From positions 277,905-341,904 of the forward strand of contig NZ_KL591013.1 of the NCBI RefSeq assembly GCF_000716335.1: 64,000 bases of DNA, read 5' to 3'. Shown one piece after another: positions 51,828-60,424 of the stretch (position 1 is its first letter; each line of letters begins with the position of its first letter). This stretch comes from Streptomyces sp. NRRL S-118. GTDB taxonomy: Bacteria > Actinomycetota > Actinomycetes > Streptomycetales > Streptomycetaceae. A program made the position numbers and the translations under genes. The notes beneath the pieces are model-generated. The model saw only the letters and a program-made list of their open reading frames with translations, made no database searches and had not been told where the DNA came from.

Positions 51828-51835
51828 TCAGTTCC
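51809..51835 (-). promoter_or_regulatory. Sigma-R-like promoter of hpf
   Basis: On the minus strand GGAAC (51835-51831) is followed by exactly 18 bp and GTTG (51812-51809). This has the same layout as the site upstream of the zinc-ribbon gene. It overlaps the last codons of the comF gene. Transcription would start near 51803. The promoter is predicted from pattern only. Confidence 0.5.
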
Positions 51836-52532
51836 TGATCGCTTCGGCCGTTTCGAATGCCGACGGCGGCGCGGCGATCACGGCGGCGCCCACGTGCCCC
51901 GGCAGCGCCCGGGCCGCTTCGACGAGCGAGGCCCCGGTCGTCATGAGATCGTCGACGAGGACGGCCCGGCCCTCCGCCAGGACCCTGCCCGCCCCTGCCG
52001 CCACCTCCAGCGCCCCCGCCATGTTGACCAGCCGCTGCCGGGCGTCCAGCCGCGACTGGTCGGACACCGCCCGCCGCTGCCGCAGCACCGGCAGGGCCCG
52101 CGCCGCCGTACCCGTACGGCGCAGCTCCCCGGCAGCCGCCAGCGCGATCCGCCGCGTCGCATCATGGCCACGTGACCGGAGGGCGCGCCGCGAGGACGGC
52201 ACCGGTACCAGGAGCAGCGGCCCGGCCGCACTCCCCGCAGAGGGCGCCGCAGCCGCCCTCACGGCCCCGGCCAGGGCGACGCCGAGCGGCTGCGCGAGGC
52301 CCAGCACCCCGCGCTCCTTGTGTCCCAGCAGCACCGCCCGTACAGCGTCGACGTACGGCGCGGCCGCATGCACCACCGGCAGGCCCGGCGGCTCCGGCGC
52401 CGGCCGCACCCGGCGCACCCGCCCGCACAGGGCCCGGCCGCACTCCTCGCACAGCGGTGTCCGCGGGCGGCCGCAGCCGCCGCAGGCGACGGGCAGCACG
52501 AGCCCGGCGATCTCCCGCCACCATCCCCGCAT
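51828..52532 (-). CDS. ComF-like phosphoribosyltransferase
   Basis: This protein of about 234 aa has a zinc-ribbon N-terminus (CGGCGRPRTPLCEECGRALCG) followed by a phosphoribosyltransferase fold ending with the PRPP-binding loop AVLVDDLMTTGASLVEAAR. It is of ComF/GntX type; such proteins support DNA uptake in competent bacteria, but their role in Streptomyces is unclear. ATG 52532 was used; a GTG at 52541 is an alternative. The gene is followed (upstream) by lpqB on the same strand with an 82-bp gap. Confidence 0.82.
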   Translation of the reverse strand: MRGWWREIAGLVLPVACGGCGRPRTPLCEECGRALCGRVRRVRPAPEPPGLPVVHAAAPYVDAVRAVLLGHKERGVLGLAQPLGVALAGAVRAAAAPSAGSAAGPLLLVPVPSSRRALRSRGHDATRRIALAAAGELRRTGTAARALPVLRQRRAVSDQSRLDARQRLVNMAGALEVAAGAGRVLAEGRAVLVDDLMTTGASLVEAARALPGHVGAAVIAAPPSAFETAEAIRN

Positions 52533-52614
52533 GACGGCCACTGTGCCGCCGGCCGCGGAGCACCCGCCAGCCCTGTGGAAAACCGCGGCCCCGGCCCCGT
52601 ACGGCGTCGCGGTG

Positions 52615-54486
52615 TCAGCCGGGGTAGACCGGCGCCGTGCCCTTGGCCATCGGCTGCCAGTTGCCGCCGGGCTGCAGACGCACGATCCCGTCGTCGGAGG
52701 CCGCCACCAGGGGCACCCGGTCGTCGTTGGCCGCCGCCACCGCCTTGACCTGGTTCAGCCCGGGGAGCCCGGCGGTCGACGTGGAGCCGTCCGTCTGGAG
52801 GTAGCGCACCTGCTGCACGCCGCCCGCCAGCTTGCCCAGCATCACCAGCCGGCTCGGCCCGGCCCAGGAGACCGAGTCCACCGCCTCCATCCGCGGGGCG
52901 ACGGACTGCAGGTCCACCACGGCGGCCGACTGCTGGGCGCCCGAACCGTGCCGCTGGACCCGGCCGATGTGCAGGGTGGTCCTGCCGTCCTTCTCCAGGA
53001 GCAGCGCCATCCGCACCCCGTCCTCCGAGACCCGCAGCGCCTCGATCCGGACTCCGTCGGCGAGCCATGGTGCCGTGACCGTCAGGGGCTGGCCGGAGCC
53101 TCCCGGGACCAGCAGCAGCCGGGGCCTCGCCCGGTCGCGGTCGGCCACCCACAGATCGCCGCGCCCGTCCCAGGTCGGCGCGGACAGCCGCTGCTCCGGT
53201 CCGGCGCCCCGGCTCTCCACGAGCGGTTCCGGCAGCTCGGTGTCGGAGACGATCGACGCCACCCGCAGCTGGCGCCCGTCCTGCGCCACTCCGGCCGCGT
53301 ACCGCTCGTCCCGGGCGACGGCCACCGCGCCCACCTTCGTCGCACCGCTGCCGAACGGTCCGGGCACCCGCTGCGGATCGCCGACGTCCTTGGCCGTGGC
53401 GTCCAGCCTCGCCAGTTGGCCGGCCGCGTCGATGAAGTACGGATTCTTCGGCACGGGAGCGGTGGGATCGGCCATGAAGTCTTCCTTCTGGCTCTCACCG
53501 AGCACGCACAACCGCGAACCGTCCGACCGCTGGAGCTCGACCTGCTCCACCCTGGTGGACGCCAGGTCCCCGACCGTGAAGAGCAGTTGCGCCGCCATCT
53601 TGCGGCACTGGTCCTGCCCGACGTTGTCGGCCTTCTTGTTGAGCGGCACCTTCAGCGTGTTCTGGTCGTCGGGAGTCAGCGACTTCACGTCCTCCCGCAG
53701 CGCCGCACCGGTCGGGAAACGCGAGTCGACCACCGGCTTCAGCCAGTTCGTCGGCCCTTCGAGCAGCGCCGTGACGGTCTGCGCCACGGGGTCCATCCGC
53801 GTGACCGGGTCCTGCCGCTGCCAGATGTACACCGGGTCGGCCACGACCCACTTGCGGCCGGAGGCGAAGTAGTACTTGTTTACGGAACGGTAGTTGCGCA
53901 GGAAGTCCGACTCGCTGAGCACCAGCCCCGGCGGCAGACTGTCGATGCGCCACTCCTTGCCCTTGCCCTCCGCGGCGGGGACCTGCACCAGGCGAATCGT
54001 TCCCGTGTACTCGGTCGGAGCCACCGGCTGGTAGGCGTGCCGGCTGTCGACGGCCGCGATCTGCTGCCCGAACAGCGGGTACAGCAGACCGGGGGTGTCC
54101 CGCTTGCCGGGGCTCGCGGGCTGCTGCGGTTCGGGTGCGGCCGCGAGCACCGTGGTGTGCTCCTCCGGCTTCCAGGTCCGCGCCGCCTCCTTCGTCAGGT
54201 ACTTGCGGGCCGTCGCGAAACCGGGGTCGTCACCGGTCATCGCCTCCAGGAACCCGTCGACGATCTCGCCCGGCTGGGCCTTCTCCCGGGGCGCCACCGG
54301 GTACACCCGCACCTGGGAGTCGCCCGGGTGGGTGGCCTTCACCGCGGACACATCGCCGCTGTCCGGCATCGACGCACAGCCGGACACCAGTGCGGCGCAC
54401 CCCAGCAGCGCCGCTCCCCGGCCCGTCCGACCACGCCCGTACCGACGACGCTCAGCGCCCACGAGCCGTGCCCTCCCGATCCGCAT
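52615..54486 (-). CDS. lpqB: LpqB lipoprotein, MtrAB accessory
   Basis: LpqB is a lipoprotein that interacts with the sensor kinase MtrB. The 623-aa protein has a basic, Arg-rich N-terminus and a lipobox VSGC with lipidated Cys37. A GerMN-like domain (TALLEGPTNWLKPVVDSRFPTG) is followed by a C-terminal beta-propeller-like region (ADRDRARPRLLLVPGG, DLWVADR). ATG 54486 lies inside the end of mtrB, giving a 35-bp overlap, so translation is coupled. Gene order mtrA-mtrB-lpqB is conserved in actinobacteria. Confidence 0.93.
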   Translation of the reverse strand: MRIGRARLVGAERRRYGRGRTGRGAALLGCAALVSGCASMPDSGDVSAVKATHPGDSQVRVYPVAPREKAQPGEIVDGFLEAMTGDDPGFATARKYLTKEAARTWKPEEHTTVLAAAPEPQQPASPGKRDTPGLLYPLFGQQIAAVDSRHAYQPVAPTEYTGTIRLVQVPAAEGKGKEWRIDSLPPGLVLSESDFLRNYRSVNKYYFASGRKWVVADPVYIWQRQDPVTRMDPVAQTVTALLEGPTNWLKPVVDSRFPTGAALREDVKSLTPDDQNTLKVPLNKKADNVGQDQCRKMAAQLLFTVGDLASTRVEQVELQRSDGSRLCVLGESQKEDFMADPTAPVPKNPYFIDAAGQLARLDATAKDVGDPQRVPGPFGSGATKVGAVAVARDERYAAGVAQDGRQLRVASIVSDTELPEPLVESRGAGPEQRLSAPTWDGRGDLWVADRDRARPRLLLVPGGSGQPLTVTAPWLADGVRIEALRVSEDGVRMALLLEKDGRTTLHIGRVQRHGSGAQQSAAVVDLQSVAPRMEAVDSVSWAGPSRLVMLGKLAGGVQQVRYLQTDGSTSTAGLPGLNQVKAVAAANDDRVPLVAASDDGIVRLQPGGNWQPMAKGTAPVYPG

Positions 54487-56485
54487 TGCGATCCCGATCC
54501 GCTTTCTGTGCCGGTACGGGGCCGTCGCCCGCCCGTTCGCCCGCCTGCCGTGCCACCACCCGGGCACCGTTGCCGGGCAGGGCCGTCGGATCCGCGGCCG
54601 GCTGACTCTGTCCCGGCCGCGGGGGTATCGGCCCGCCCGGGGACAGCGGCGGACGGCCCCCGCTCCCCTGGCCGGGCACGCCCTTCGCCCGCTCGGCGTC
54701 CTGGATCTCGGCGGCCCGGCCCTCGGCGGCCGCGCGCTCGCGGTTGCGCCGGGAGTCGTCCGGCTCCAGGGGTATCGGGGAGCCGCGCAGCGGCTCGTCC
54801 GCCGTACGCGGAAGGGTCAGCCGGAACTGGGAGCCGCCACCGGGTTCGCCCCATGCCTGCAGCCAGCCGCCGTGCAGCCGCGCATCCTCCAGCGCGATGG
54901 ACAGGCCGAGGCCCGTGCCGCCGGTCGTCCTGGCCCGTGCCGGGTCGGCCCGCCAGAACCGGTTGAACACGCGCGTCGCCTCGCCGGGCTTCAGCCCCAC
55001 ACCGTAGTCACGCACCGCGATGGCCACCGCGCCGCCCGCGGCGGCCATCCGGACCACCACGTCCCGGCCCTCGCCGTGCTCCACGGCGTTGACGACCAGG
55101 TTGCGCAGGATGCGCTCGACGCGCCGCGGGTCGGCCTCGGCGACGACGGGCTGCTCGTCGCCGACGACGACGATCCGGCCGCCCTTGCGCTCGGCCAGCG
55201 GTTCGGCCCCGCCGATGACCCGGCGCACGACCTCCCGCAGGTCTATCGGCTCCGCGTCCAGCGCGGCCGCGCCCGCGTCGAAACGGCTGATCTCCAGCAG
55301 GTCGGCCAGCAGCGACTCGAACCGGTCCAGCTGGTCGCCCAGCAGCTCCGCGGAACGCGCCGTCACCGGGTCGAAGTCCTCGCGCGCCTCGTGGATCACA
55401 TCGGCGGCCATGCGCACGGTGGTCAGCGGCGTCCGCAGTTCGTGCGACACGTCCGAGACGAACCGGCGCTGCATCCGCGACAGGTCCTCCAGCTGCTGGA
55501 TCTTGAGCTGGAGGTTCTGCGCCATCTTGTTGAAGGCCTCACCGAGCCGGGCGATGTCGTCCTCACCGGTGACCTTCATCCGCTCCTGCAGCCGGCCCGC
55601 CGAGAGCCGCTCGGCGATCCCCGCCGCCATCCGCACCGGCGTCACGACCTGCCGCACCACCAGCCAGGCGATCGCGCCCAGCAGCACGACCACGAACAGC
55701 CCCGCCGTCGCCAGCGTCGTCTTGACCAGGGAGAGCGATTCCTCCTCCTGGGTCAGCGGGAAGAGGTAGTAGAGCTCGTACGAATTGCCCTCGACGTCGT
55801 TGAGCCGCTTGCCGAGCACGAGCCCGGCCTCGGAGGCCTTGCCGTCGGTGTAGTGGATCCGGGTGTACGTCTGGAACGTGCCCGTGCCCTGCGCGACGAA
55901 ATCACGCAGTCCGGCGGGGATGCTCGTCGCCGGCTCCACCCCGCCCGAGGCCCGCGCACCACGGCTGGGCGCGGTGCCCGCCGAGTCGGAGCTCAGCGCC
56001 ACCACGTTGAAGGCGCTCTGCCCACCGCTGGCGAGCTGCACCACCAGATCGGAACGCCAGTTCAGCGACGACGGCGCGGTCGCACCGCCCTCGCCACTGC
56101 CGACCTGCCCGTCGGGCGGCGAGCTGGCCTGGTCCTGCGCCGCGGAGAAACCGCCGGAGGCCTGGCTCTGGGCGGCCTTCTCCTTGGCGTCCAGCAGACC
56201 GTTGCGCACCTGGCCGATGACGACGATCCCGAGCAGCAGCACCACACCGAGCGACATCAGCAGCGTGCCGGCGACCACCCGCAGCTGGATGTTGCGCCGC
56301 CACAGCCGCAGAGCCGGGAGCAGCGGACGGCGCACCCAGCGCATGAGGAGCCGGAGCACCGGGCCGCCCGGTGTCCCGTCCTGGAGCAGCCGGCCGACAC
56401 GCGAGGGCCCCCGCCCCGGACCGGCAGCCCGCCCCGCACGGACTCCCGGCTTCCCGGGCTTCGGAGCAGCACTGCCGCGGGACAT
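54452..56485 (-). CDS. mtrB: Sensor histidine kinase MtrB
   Basis: This 677-aa sensor kinase partners MtrA. A long cytoplasmic N-terminus leads to TM1 (about 70-92, VVAGTLLMSLGVVLLLGIVVIG), then an outer domain of about 150 residues, then TM2 (TTLATAGLFVVVLLGAIAWLVV). A HAMP domain, the H-box SDVSHELRTPLTTVR, the N-box (NLVVNAVEHGEG) and the G-boxes DYGVGLKPGEA and GGTGLGLSIA follow, so it appears active. The C-terminal tail of about 110 residues is Pro/Arg-rich and low in complexity. ATG 56485 follows GGACCGAG. It overlaps lpqB and is 1 bp from mtrA. Confidence 0.94.
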   Translation of the reverse strand: MSRGSAAPKPGKPGVRAGRAAGPGRGPSRVGRLLQDGTPGGPVLRLLMRWVRRPLLPALRLWRRNIQLRVVAGTLLMSLGVVLLLGIVVIGQVRNGLLDAKEKAAQSQASGGFSAAQDQASSPPDGQVGSGEGGATAPSSLNWRSDLVVQLASGGQSAFNVVALSSDSAGTAPSRGARASGGVEPATSIPAGLRDFVAQGTGTFQTYTRIHYTDGKASEAGLVLGKRLNDVEGNSYELYYLFPLTQEEESLSLVKTTLATAGLFVVVLLGAIAWLVVRQVVTPVRMAAGIAERLSAGRLQERMKVTGEDDIARLGEAFNKMAQNLQLKIQQLEDLSRMQRRFVSDVSHELRTPLTTVRMAADVIHEAREDFDPVTARSAELLGDQLDRFESLLADLLEISRFDAGAAALDAEPIDLREVVRRVIGGAEPLAERKGGRIVVVGDEQPVVAEADPRRVERILRNLVVNAVEHGEGRDVVVRMAAAGGAVAIAVRDYGVGLKPGEATRVFNRFWRADPARARTTGGTGLGLSIALEDARLHGGWLQAWGEPGGGSQFRLTLPRTADEPLRGSPIPLEPDDSRRNRERAAAEGRAAEIQDAERAKGVPGQGSGGRPPLSPGGPIPPRPGQSQPAADPTALPGNGARVVARQAGERAGDGPVPAQKADRDRNADREGTARGR

Positions 56486-56486
56486 G

Positions 56487-57176
56487 TCAGCTCGGTCCTG
56501 CCTTGTAACCGACACCACGGACGGTCACCACGATCTCCGGACGCTCCGGGTCCTTCTCGACCTTGGAGCGCAGCCGCTGTACGTGCACGTTCACCAGCCG
56601 CGTGTCCGCGGCGTGGCGGTAACCCCAGACCTGCTCCAGCAGCACCTCACGGGTGAAGACCTGCCACGGCTTGCGGGCCAGCGCGACCAGCAGGTCGAAC
56701 TCGAGCGGCGTGAGCGCGATCGACTGTCCGTCGCGCTTGACCGAGTGGCCTGCCACGTCGATGACGAGATCACCGATGGTGAGCTGCTCCGGAGCGGGCT
56801 CCTCCGACCTCCGCAGCCGGGCCCGGATGCGGGCGACCAGCTCCTTCGGCTTGAACGGCTTGACGATGTAGTCATCGGCACCGGACTCCAGCCCGACCAC
56901 CACGTCGACGGTGTCGCTCTTGGCGGTGAGCATCACGATCGGCACCCCGGACTCGGCCCTGATCAGCCGGCAGACCTCGATACCGTCACGGCCGGGCAGC
57001 ATCAGGTCCAGCAGGACCAGGTCCGGCTTGACCTCCCGGAAAGCGGCAAGGGCCTTGTCGCCGTCCGCTACGAACGACGGCTCGAAACCCTCACCACGCA
57101 GCACAATCCCGAGCATCTCGGCCAGTGCGGTGTCGTCGTCGACGACAAGGACACGTCCCTTCATAATCGACATCAT
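56487..57176 (-). CDS. mtrA: Response regulator MtrA
   Basis: This 229-aa OmpR/PhoB-type regulator controls development and antibiotic genes in Streptomyces. The receiver domain has Asp57 (DLVLLDLMLP) and Lys in VKPFKPKEL; the C-terminal winged helix ends VVTVRGVGYKAG. The usual 229-aa length favours ATG 57176, with an alternative at 57164. The start lies 4 bp after the mtnA stop, so the mtnA-mtrA-mtrB-lpqB genes may be partly co-transcribed. A GTTAC pentamer at 57191-57195 resembles a half-site of known MtrA boxes. Confidence 0.95.
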   Translation of the reverse strand: MMSIMKGRVLVVDDDTALAEMLGIVLRGEGFEPSFVADGDKALAAFREVKPDLVLLDLMLPGRDGIEVCRLIRAESGVPIVMLTAKSDTVDVVVGLESGADDYIVKPFKPKELVARIRARLRRSEEPAPEQLTIGDLVIDVAGHSVKRDGQSIALTPLEFDLLVALARKPWQVFTREVLLEQVWGYRHAADTRLVNVHVQRLRSKVEKDPERPEIVVTVRGVGYKAGPS

Positions 57177-57180
57177 CCCA

Positions 57181-58332
57181 TTAGCTAATCGTTACCTGGC
57201 GTGACCTGGCACACAGCTCGGCGATTCCTCCCGCGGTCACCGGCGACACGGCGCCCTCCTCCGTGACGATGGCCGTCACCAGTTCGGGCGGCGTGACATC
57301 GAACGCCGGATTGTAGGCCTGCGTTCCGAGCGGAGCCACCGGCAGCCCGCCACCCGTCACACCATGCGCCACCATGACCTGCGGCGGCGCAGTGAGCTCC
57401 GTCACTTCCTGCCCCGACCGCTGCTCAACCTCTATCGACGCGCCGTCCGGAGTGCTGAGATCGATCGTCGTGAGGGGCGCGACCACGATGAACGGGACAT
57501 GGTGGTACTTGGCCATTACAGCCAGCGGATAGCTCCCGATCTTGTTCGCCACCGACCCGTCTGCGGCGATCCGGTCCGCGCCTATCAGTACGGCATCCAC
57601 CTCCCCGGCCGCGAACAGCGAGCCGGCGGCATTGTCGGTGAGCAGCGTGTACGCCAGCCCGTGCCGGGCCGCCTCGTACGCGGTGAGCCGCGCGCCTTGC
57701 AGGAGCGGCCGCGTCTCGTCCACCCACAGGCGCCGCAGCCGGCCCGACCGGTGCGCGGCCAGCGCCACGGCGAACGCGGTGCCCTCGCCGCCCGAGACGA
57801 GCGCCCCGGTGTTGCAGTGCGTCAGGATCCGGTGGCCCCCTCCCGGCAGCAGCTCGTCGACCAGCGCCAGCCCGTGCGCCGCCATACGGGCACTGGCCTC
57901 GGCGTCCTCCCGGTGCAGCGCCCGCGCCTCGGCCAGCGCCGCTTCGGCCGCCTGCTGCCTGTCCGCGCCCTTCTCGAGCGCCGCCCGGTACGCGCCGGCC
58001 ACTCGCCGCACCCCGTGGCCGAGGTTCACGGCGGTGGGCCGCGCCTCCGCCAGCAGGGCCGCGGACTCCTCGACGTCGAAGCCCCGGGCGGCGGCCAGCG
58101 CCACCCCGTAGGCACCGGCGATGCCCAGCAGCGGCGCCCCGCGCACGGCGAGGGTCTGGATGGCCCGGACCAGGGCGTGCACGTCCGTACAGACCAGCTC
58201 GACCTCCTCCGCGGGCAGCCGCGTCTGGTCGAGGAGTACGACCACTGGGCCCTCCGGGGGTTCCTCCCATCGCAGCGCGGGCAGCGCAGGCGGCTCGGTA
58301 CCGGACGGTGTCTGTGCGTACTGATCAGCCAT
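57181..58332 (-). CDS. mtnA: S-methyl-5-thioribose-1-phosphate isomerase
   Basis: MtnA acts in the methionine salvage pathway, converting methylthioribose-1-phosphate to methylthioribulose-1-phosphate. The 383-aa protein has the family blocks VRGAPLLGIAGAYG, the catalytic Cys in LTHCNTGALVSGGEG and the catalytic Asp in IGADRIAADGSVANKIGSY. ATG 58332 was chosen because the family start follows (QTPSGTEPPALPALRW). It lies upstream of mtrA on the same strand. Confidence 0.95.
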   Translation of the reverse strand: MADQYAQTPSGTEPPALPALRWEEPPEGPVVVLLDQTRLPAEEVELVCTDVHALVRAIQTLAVRGAPLLGIAGAYGVALAAARGFDVEESAALLAEARPTAVNLGHGVRRVAGAYRAALEKGADRQQAAEAALAEARALHREDAEASARMAAHGLALVDELLPGGGHRILTHCNTGALVSGGEGTAFAVALAAHRSGRLRRLWVDETRPLLQGARLTAYEAARHGLAYTLLTDNAAGSLFAAGEVDAVLIGADRIAADGSVANKIGSYPLAVMAKYHHVPFIVVAPLTTIDLSTPDGASIEVEQRSGQEVTELTAPPQVMVAHGVTGGGLPVAPLGTQAYNPAFDVTPPELVTAIVTEEGAVSPVTAGGIAELCARSRQVTIS

Positions 58333-58506
58333 CCGCCCAGTCTGCCCGCTGATGCACCGACAATGAAGGTGCCGACGGGTTCCGGGCCCCCGCCCGGCGG
58401 CGGACGGCGCGTGGCACGATGGCTGCCAACCCGCCGGGCGGCCCGGCACCGTGACCGAGCCGGCTCGACGAGCCGGCCCCGCGACGAATGCACGAGGTGG
58501 ACGACC

Positions 58507-59718
58507 GTGAACAACACTCCGGGCTGGGCCTCGCCCGGATCCTCCCCCTCCGACGAGCAGGGCGCCGGTGTCCCGCGACCCGCGCAGCCCGCCGACGAGC
58601 AGGGCGCGGGCTCGCAGTGGTCCAAGGACCAGCCGCCCGCCGGCCAGTGGTCCCCGCCGTCCGCTCCCGGCCCGGCCGGGCCCGGTCCGGCTCCGGCACC
58701 CGGCTGGGGCGGTGGACAGCACCAGGGCGGCTGGGGACGGCCACCGGCGGCCAAGCCCGGAGTGATCCCGCTGCGCCCGCTCGGTGTCGGAGAGATCCTC
58801 GACGGCGCGGTCTCCACCCTGCGCGCCCACTGGCGCACGGTGCTCGGCCTCACGATCACCGTCTCGGTCCTGATCCAGATCGGCGACATCCTCGTCCAGC
58901 GCTTCCTGGTCCCGCGGGTACCCGAGGTCGATCCCGAGGCGACGCCGGCCGAGGCGCTGGCGCAGTCCGTCGAAGCAGCGCAGGCGAGCCTCATCGGTCT
59001 GTTCCCGACCATGGCCCTCAGCCTCATCGGCACGCTGGTCACCACCGCGCTGCTCACCGTCGTGATCAGCCGCTCCGTCCTGGGGCGGCAGGTGAGCCTC
59101 TCCGAGGCCTGGGCCGAGGCCCGGCCTCGGCTGCCTCAGCTCCTCGGGCTGACGCTGCTGCTGCCCCTGATGAGCGCCGGGATCATGACAGTGGGACTGC
59201 TCCCCGGACTGCTCACCGGCTCGGCCCCGCTCGCCGCCCTGGGCGGCCTCGCCGCCTTCGTGGTCATGATCTGGCTGATGATCCGGTTCAGTCTCGCCTC
59301 CCCCGCCCTGATGCTGGAACGGCAGGGCATCCTCCCGGCCATGCGCCGCTCGGCGAAACTCGTCCGCGGCGCCTGGTGGCGGGTGTTCGGCATTCTGCTG
59401 CTGACCATCCTGCTGCTGTTCCTGGTCTCCATGATCATCGCCATTCCGTTCAGCATGATCGGCCTGGCGGTCGACGGCGAGGGCATCAGCGGTCTGCTCA
59501 CCGGCAGCCAGCCCGAGTTCGGATGGGCGTTCCTGATCATCACGGGAATCGGCGCGGTCATCTCCTCCGCGATCACCTACCCGATCTCCTCCGGTGTCAC
59601 GGTCCTGCTCTACGTGGATCAGCGCATCCGCCGCGAAGCCCTCGACCTCGAACTGGCCCGCGCCGCGGGCGTGGCCGGATACGGCTCCGCGCCCGGCGAC
59701 ACCACGCCCAGGAGCTGA
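58507..59718 (+). CDS. Polytopic membrane protein, GlpQ-membrane-domain-like
   Basis: This 403-aa protein has a Pro/Gly/Gln-rich N-terminal region (about 1-85) followed by six to seven hydrophobic segments (TVLGLTITVSVLIQIGDIL, LFPTMALSLIGTLVTTALL, LLGLTLLLPLMSAGIMTVGL, AFVVMIWLMIRFSLAS, FGILLLTILLLFLVSMIIA, FLIITGIGAVISSAI). The segment before the first helix, LRPLGVGEILDGAVSTLRAHW, is the hallmark of a widespread actinobacterial family annotated as glycerophosphoryl diester phosphodiesterase membrane domain. It has no catalytic domain itself. GTG 58507 follows GAGGTGG. It starts a five-gene operon. Confidence 0.75.
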   Translation: MNNTPGWASPGSSPSDEQGAGVPRPAQPADEQGAGSQWSKDQPPAGQWSPPSAPGPAGPGPAPAPGWGGGQHQGGWGRPPAAKPGVIPLRPLGVGEILDGAVSTLRAHWRTVLGLTITVSVLIQIGDILVQRFLVPRVPEVDPEATPAEALAQSVEAAQASLIGLFPTMALSLIGTLVTTALLTVVISRSVLGRQVSLSEAWAEARPRLPQLLGLTLLLPLMSAGIMTVGLLPGLLTGSAPLAALGGLAAFVVMIWLMIRFSLASPALMLERQGILPAMRRSAKLVRGAWWRVFGILLLTILLLFLVSMIIAIPFSMIGLAVDGEGISGLLTGSQPEFGWAFLIITGIGAVISSAITYPISSGVTVLLYVDQRIRREALDLELARAAGVAGYGSAPGDTTPRS

Positions 59719-59722
59719 TGCG

Positions 59723-60424
59723 GTGCTCACCACGGGGGGCCCGACGACGGCGCGGCCGCTGAGCCGCGCCACCGACGACATACCGGTGGACATCCCCCGC
59801 GTCCCCGCCCGCGAGGCGGCGGAGCGGGAGCTGTCCAAGACGATGTACCACGAGAACGACCCCAACATCCTCCAGCGCGCCCTCGACCGCTTCTGGGAAT
59901 GGGTCGGCGACATCTTCGACTCCGCGTCCGCTGCCACCCCCGGGGGGCTGCTGGGCATCGTGGTCATCGCTCTGGTCGTCGTGGCACTCGTCGGGGCCCT
60001 GTGGTGGCGGCTCGGCACCCCGCACCGCACCGCCGTCCCCGCGGACTCCCTCTTCGACGACCGCCCTCGCAGTGCCGCCGAACACCGCGCCGCCGCCGAG
60101 AAGCACGCCGCAGCCGGCCGCTGGAACGAGGCCGTCCAGGAACGGATGCGCGGGATCGTCCGCTCCCTGGAGGAACGCACGTTCCTGGAGCCGCGCCCGG
60201 GCCGCACCGCCGACGAAGCCGCCGCCGAGGCAGGCCGCCCGCTACCGGACCACGCGGACGAGTTGCGATCCGCCGCCCGCACCTTCGACGACGTCACGTA
60301 CGGCGGCCGCACGGCCGACCCGTCCGCGTACCAGCGCCTCAAGCGGCTGGACAACGCCGTGGAGCGGGCGAAGCCCCAGCTGACCGGTGCCGGGCGGGGA
60401 GCAGAGGGCGGAGCAGCGGAATGA
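59723..60424 (+). CDS. DUF4129 membrane protein
   Basis: This 233-aa protein has one helix (GGLLGIVVIALVVVALVGALWW, about 76-97) and a C-terminal DUF4129 domain (AAGRWNEAVQERMRGIVRSLEERTFLEPRPGRTADEAAAEAG, shown here only as landmarks). Such domains accompany MoxR-DUF58 operons and transglutaminases. GTG 59723 with GGAG upstream was chosen. It overlaps the next gene by 4 bp (ATGA). Biochemical function is unknown. Confidence 0.82.
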   Translation: MLTTGGPTTARPLSRATDDIPVDIPRVPAREAAERELSKTMYHENDPNILQRALDRFWEWVGDIFDSASAATPGGLLGIVVIALVVVALVGALWWRLGTPHRTAVPADSLFDDRPRSAAEHRAAAEKHAAAGRWNEAVQERMRGIVRSLEERTFLEPRPGRTADEAAAEAGRPLPDHADELRSAARTFDDVTYGGRTADPSAYQRLKRLDNAVERAKPQLTGAGRGAEGGAAE

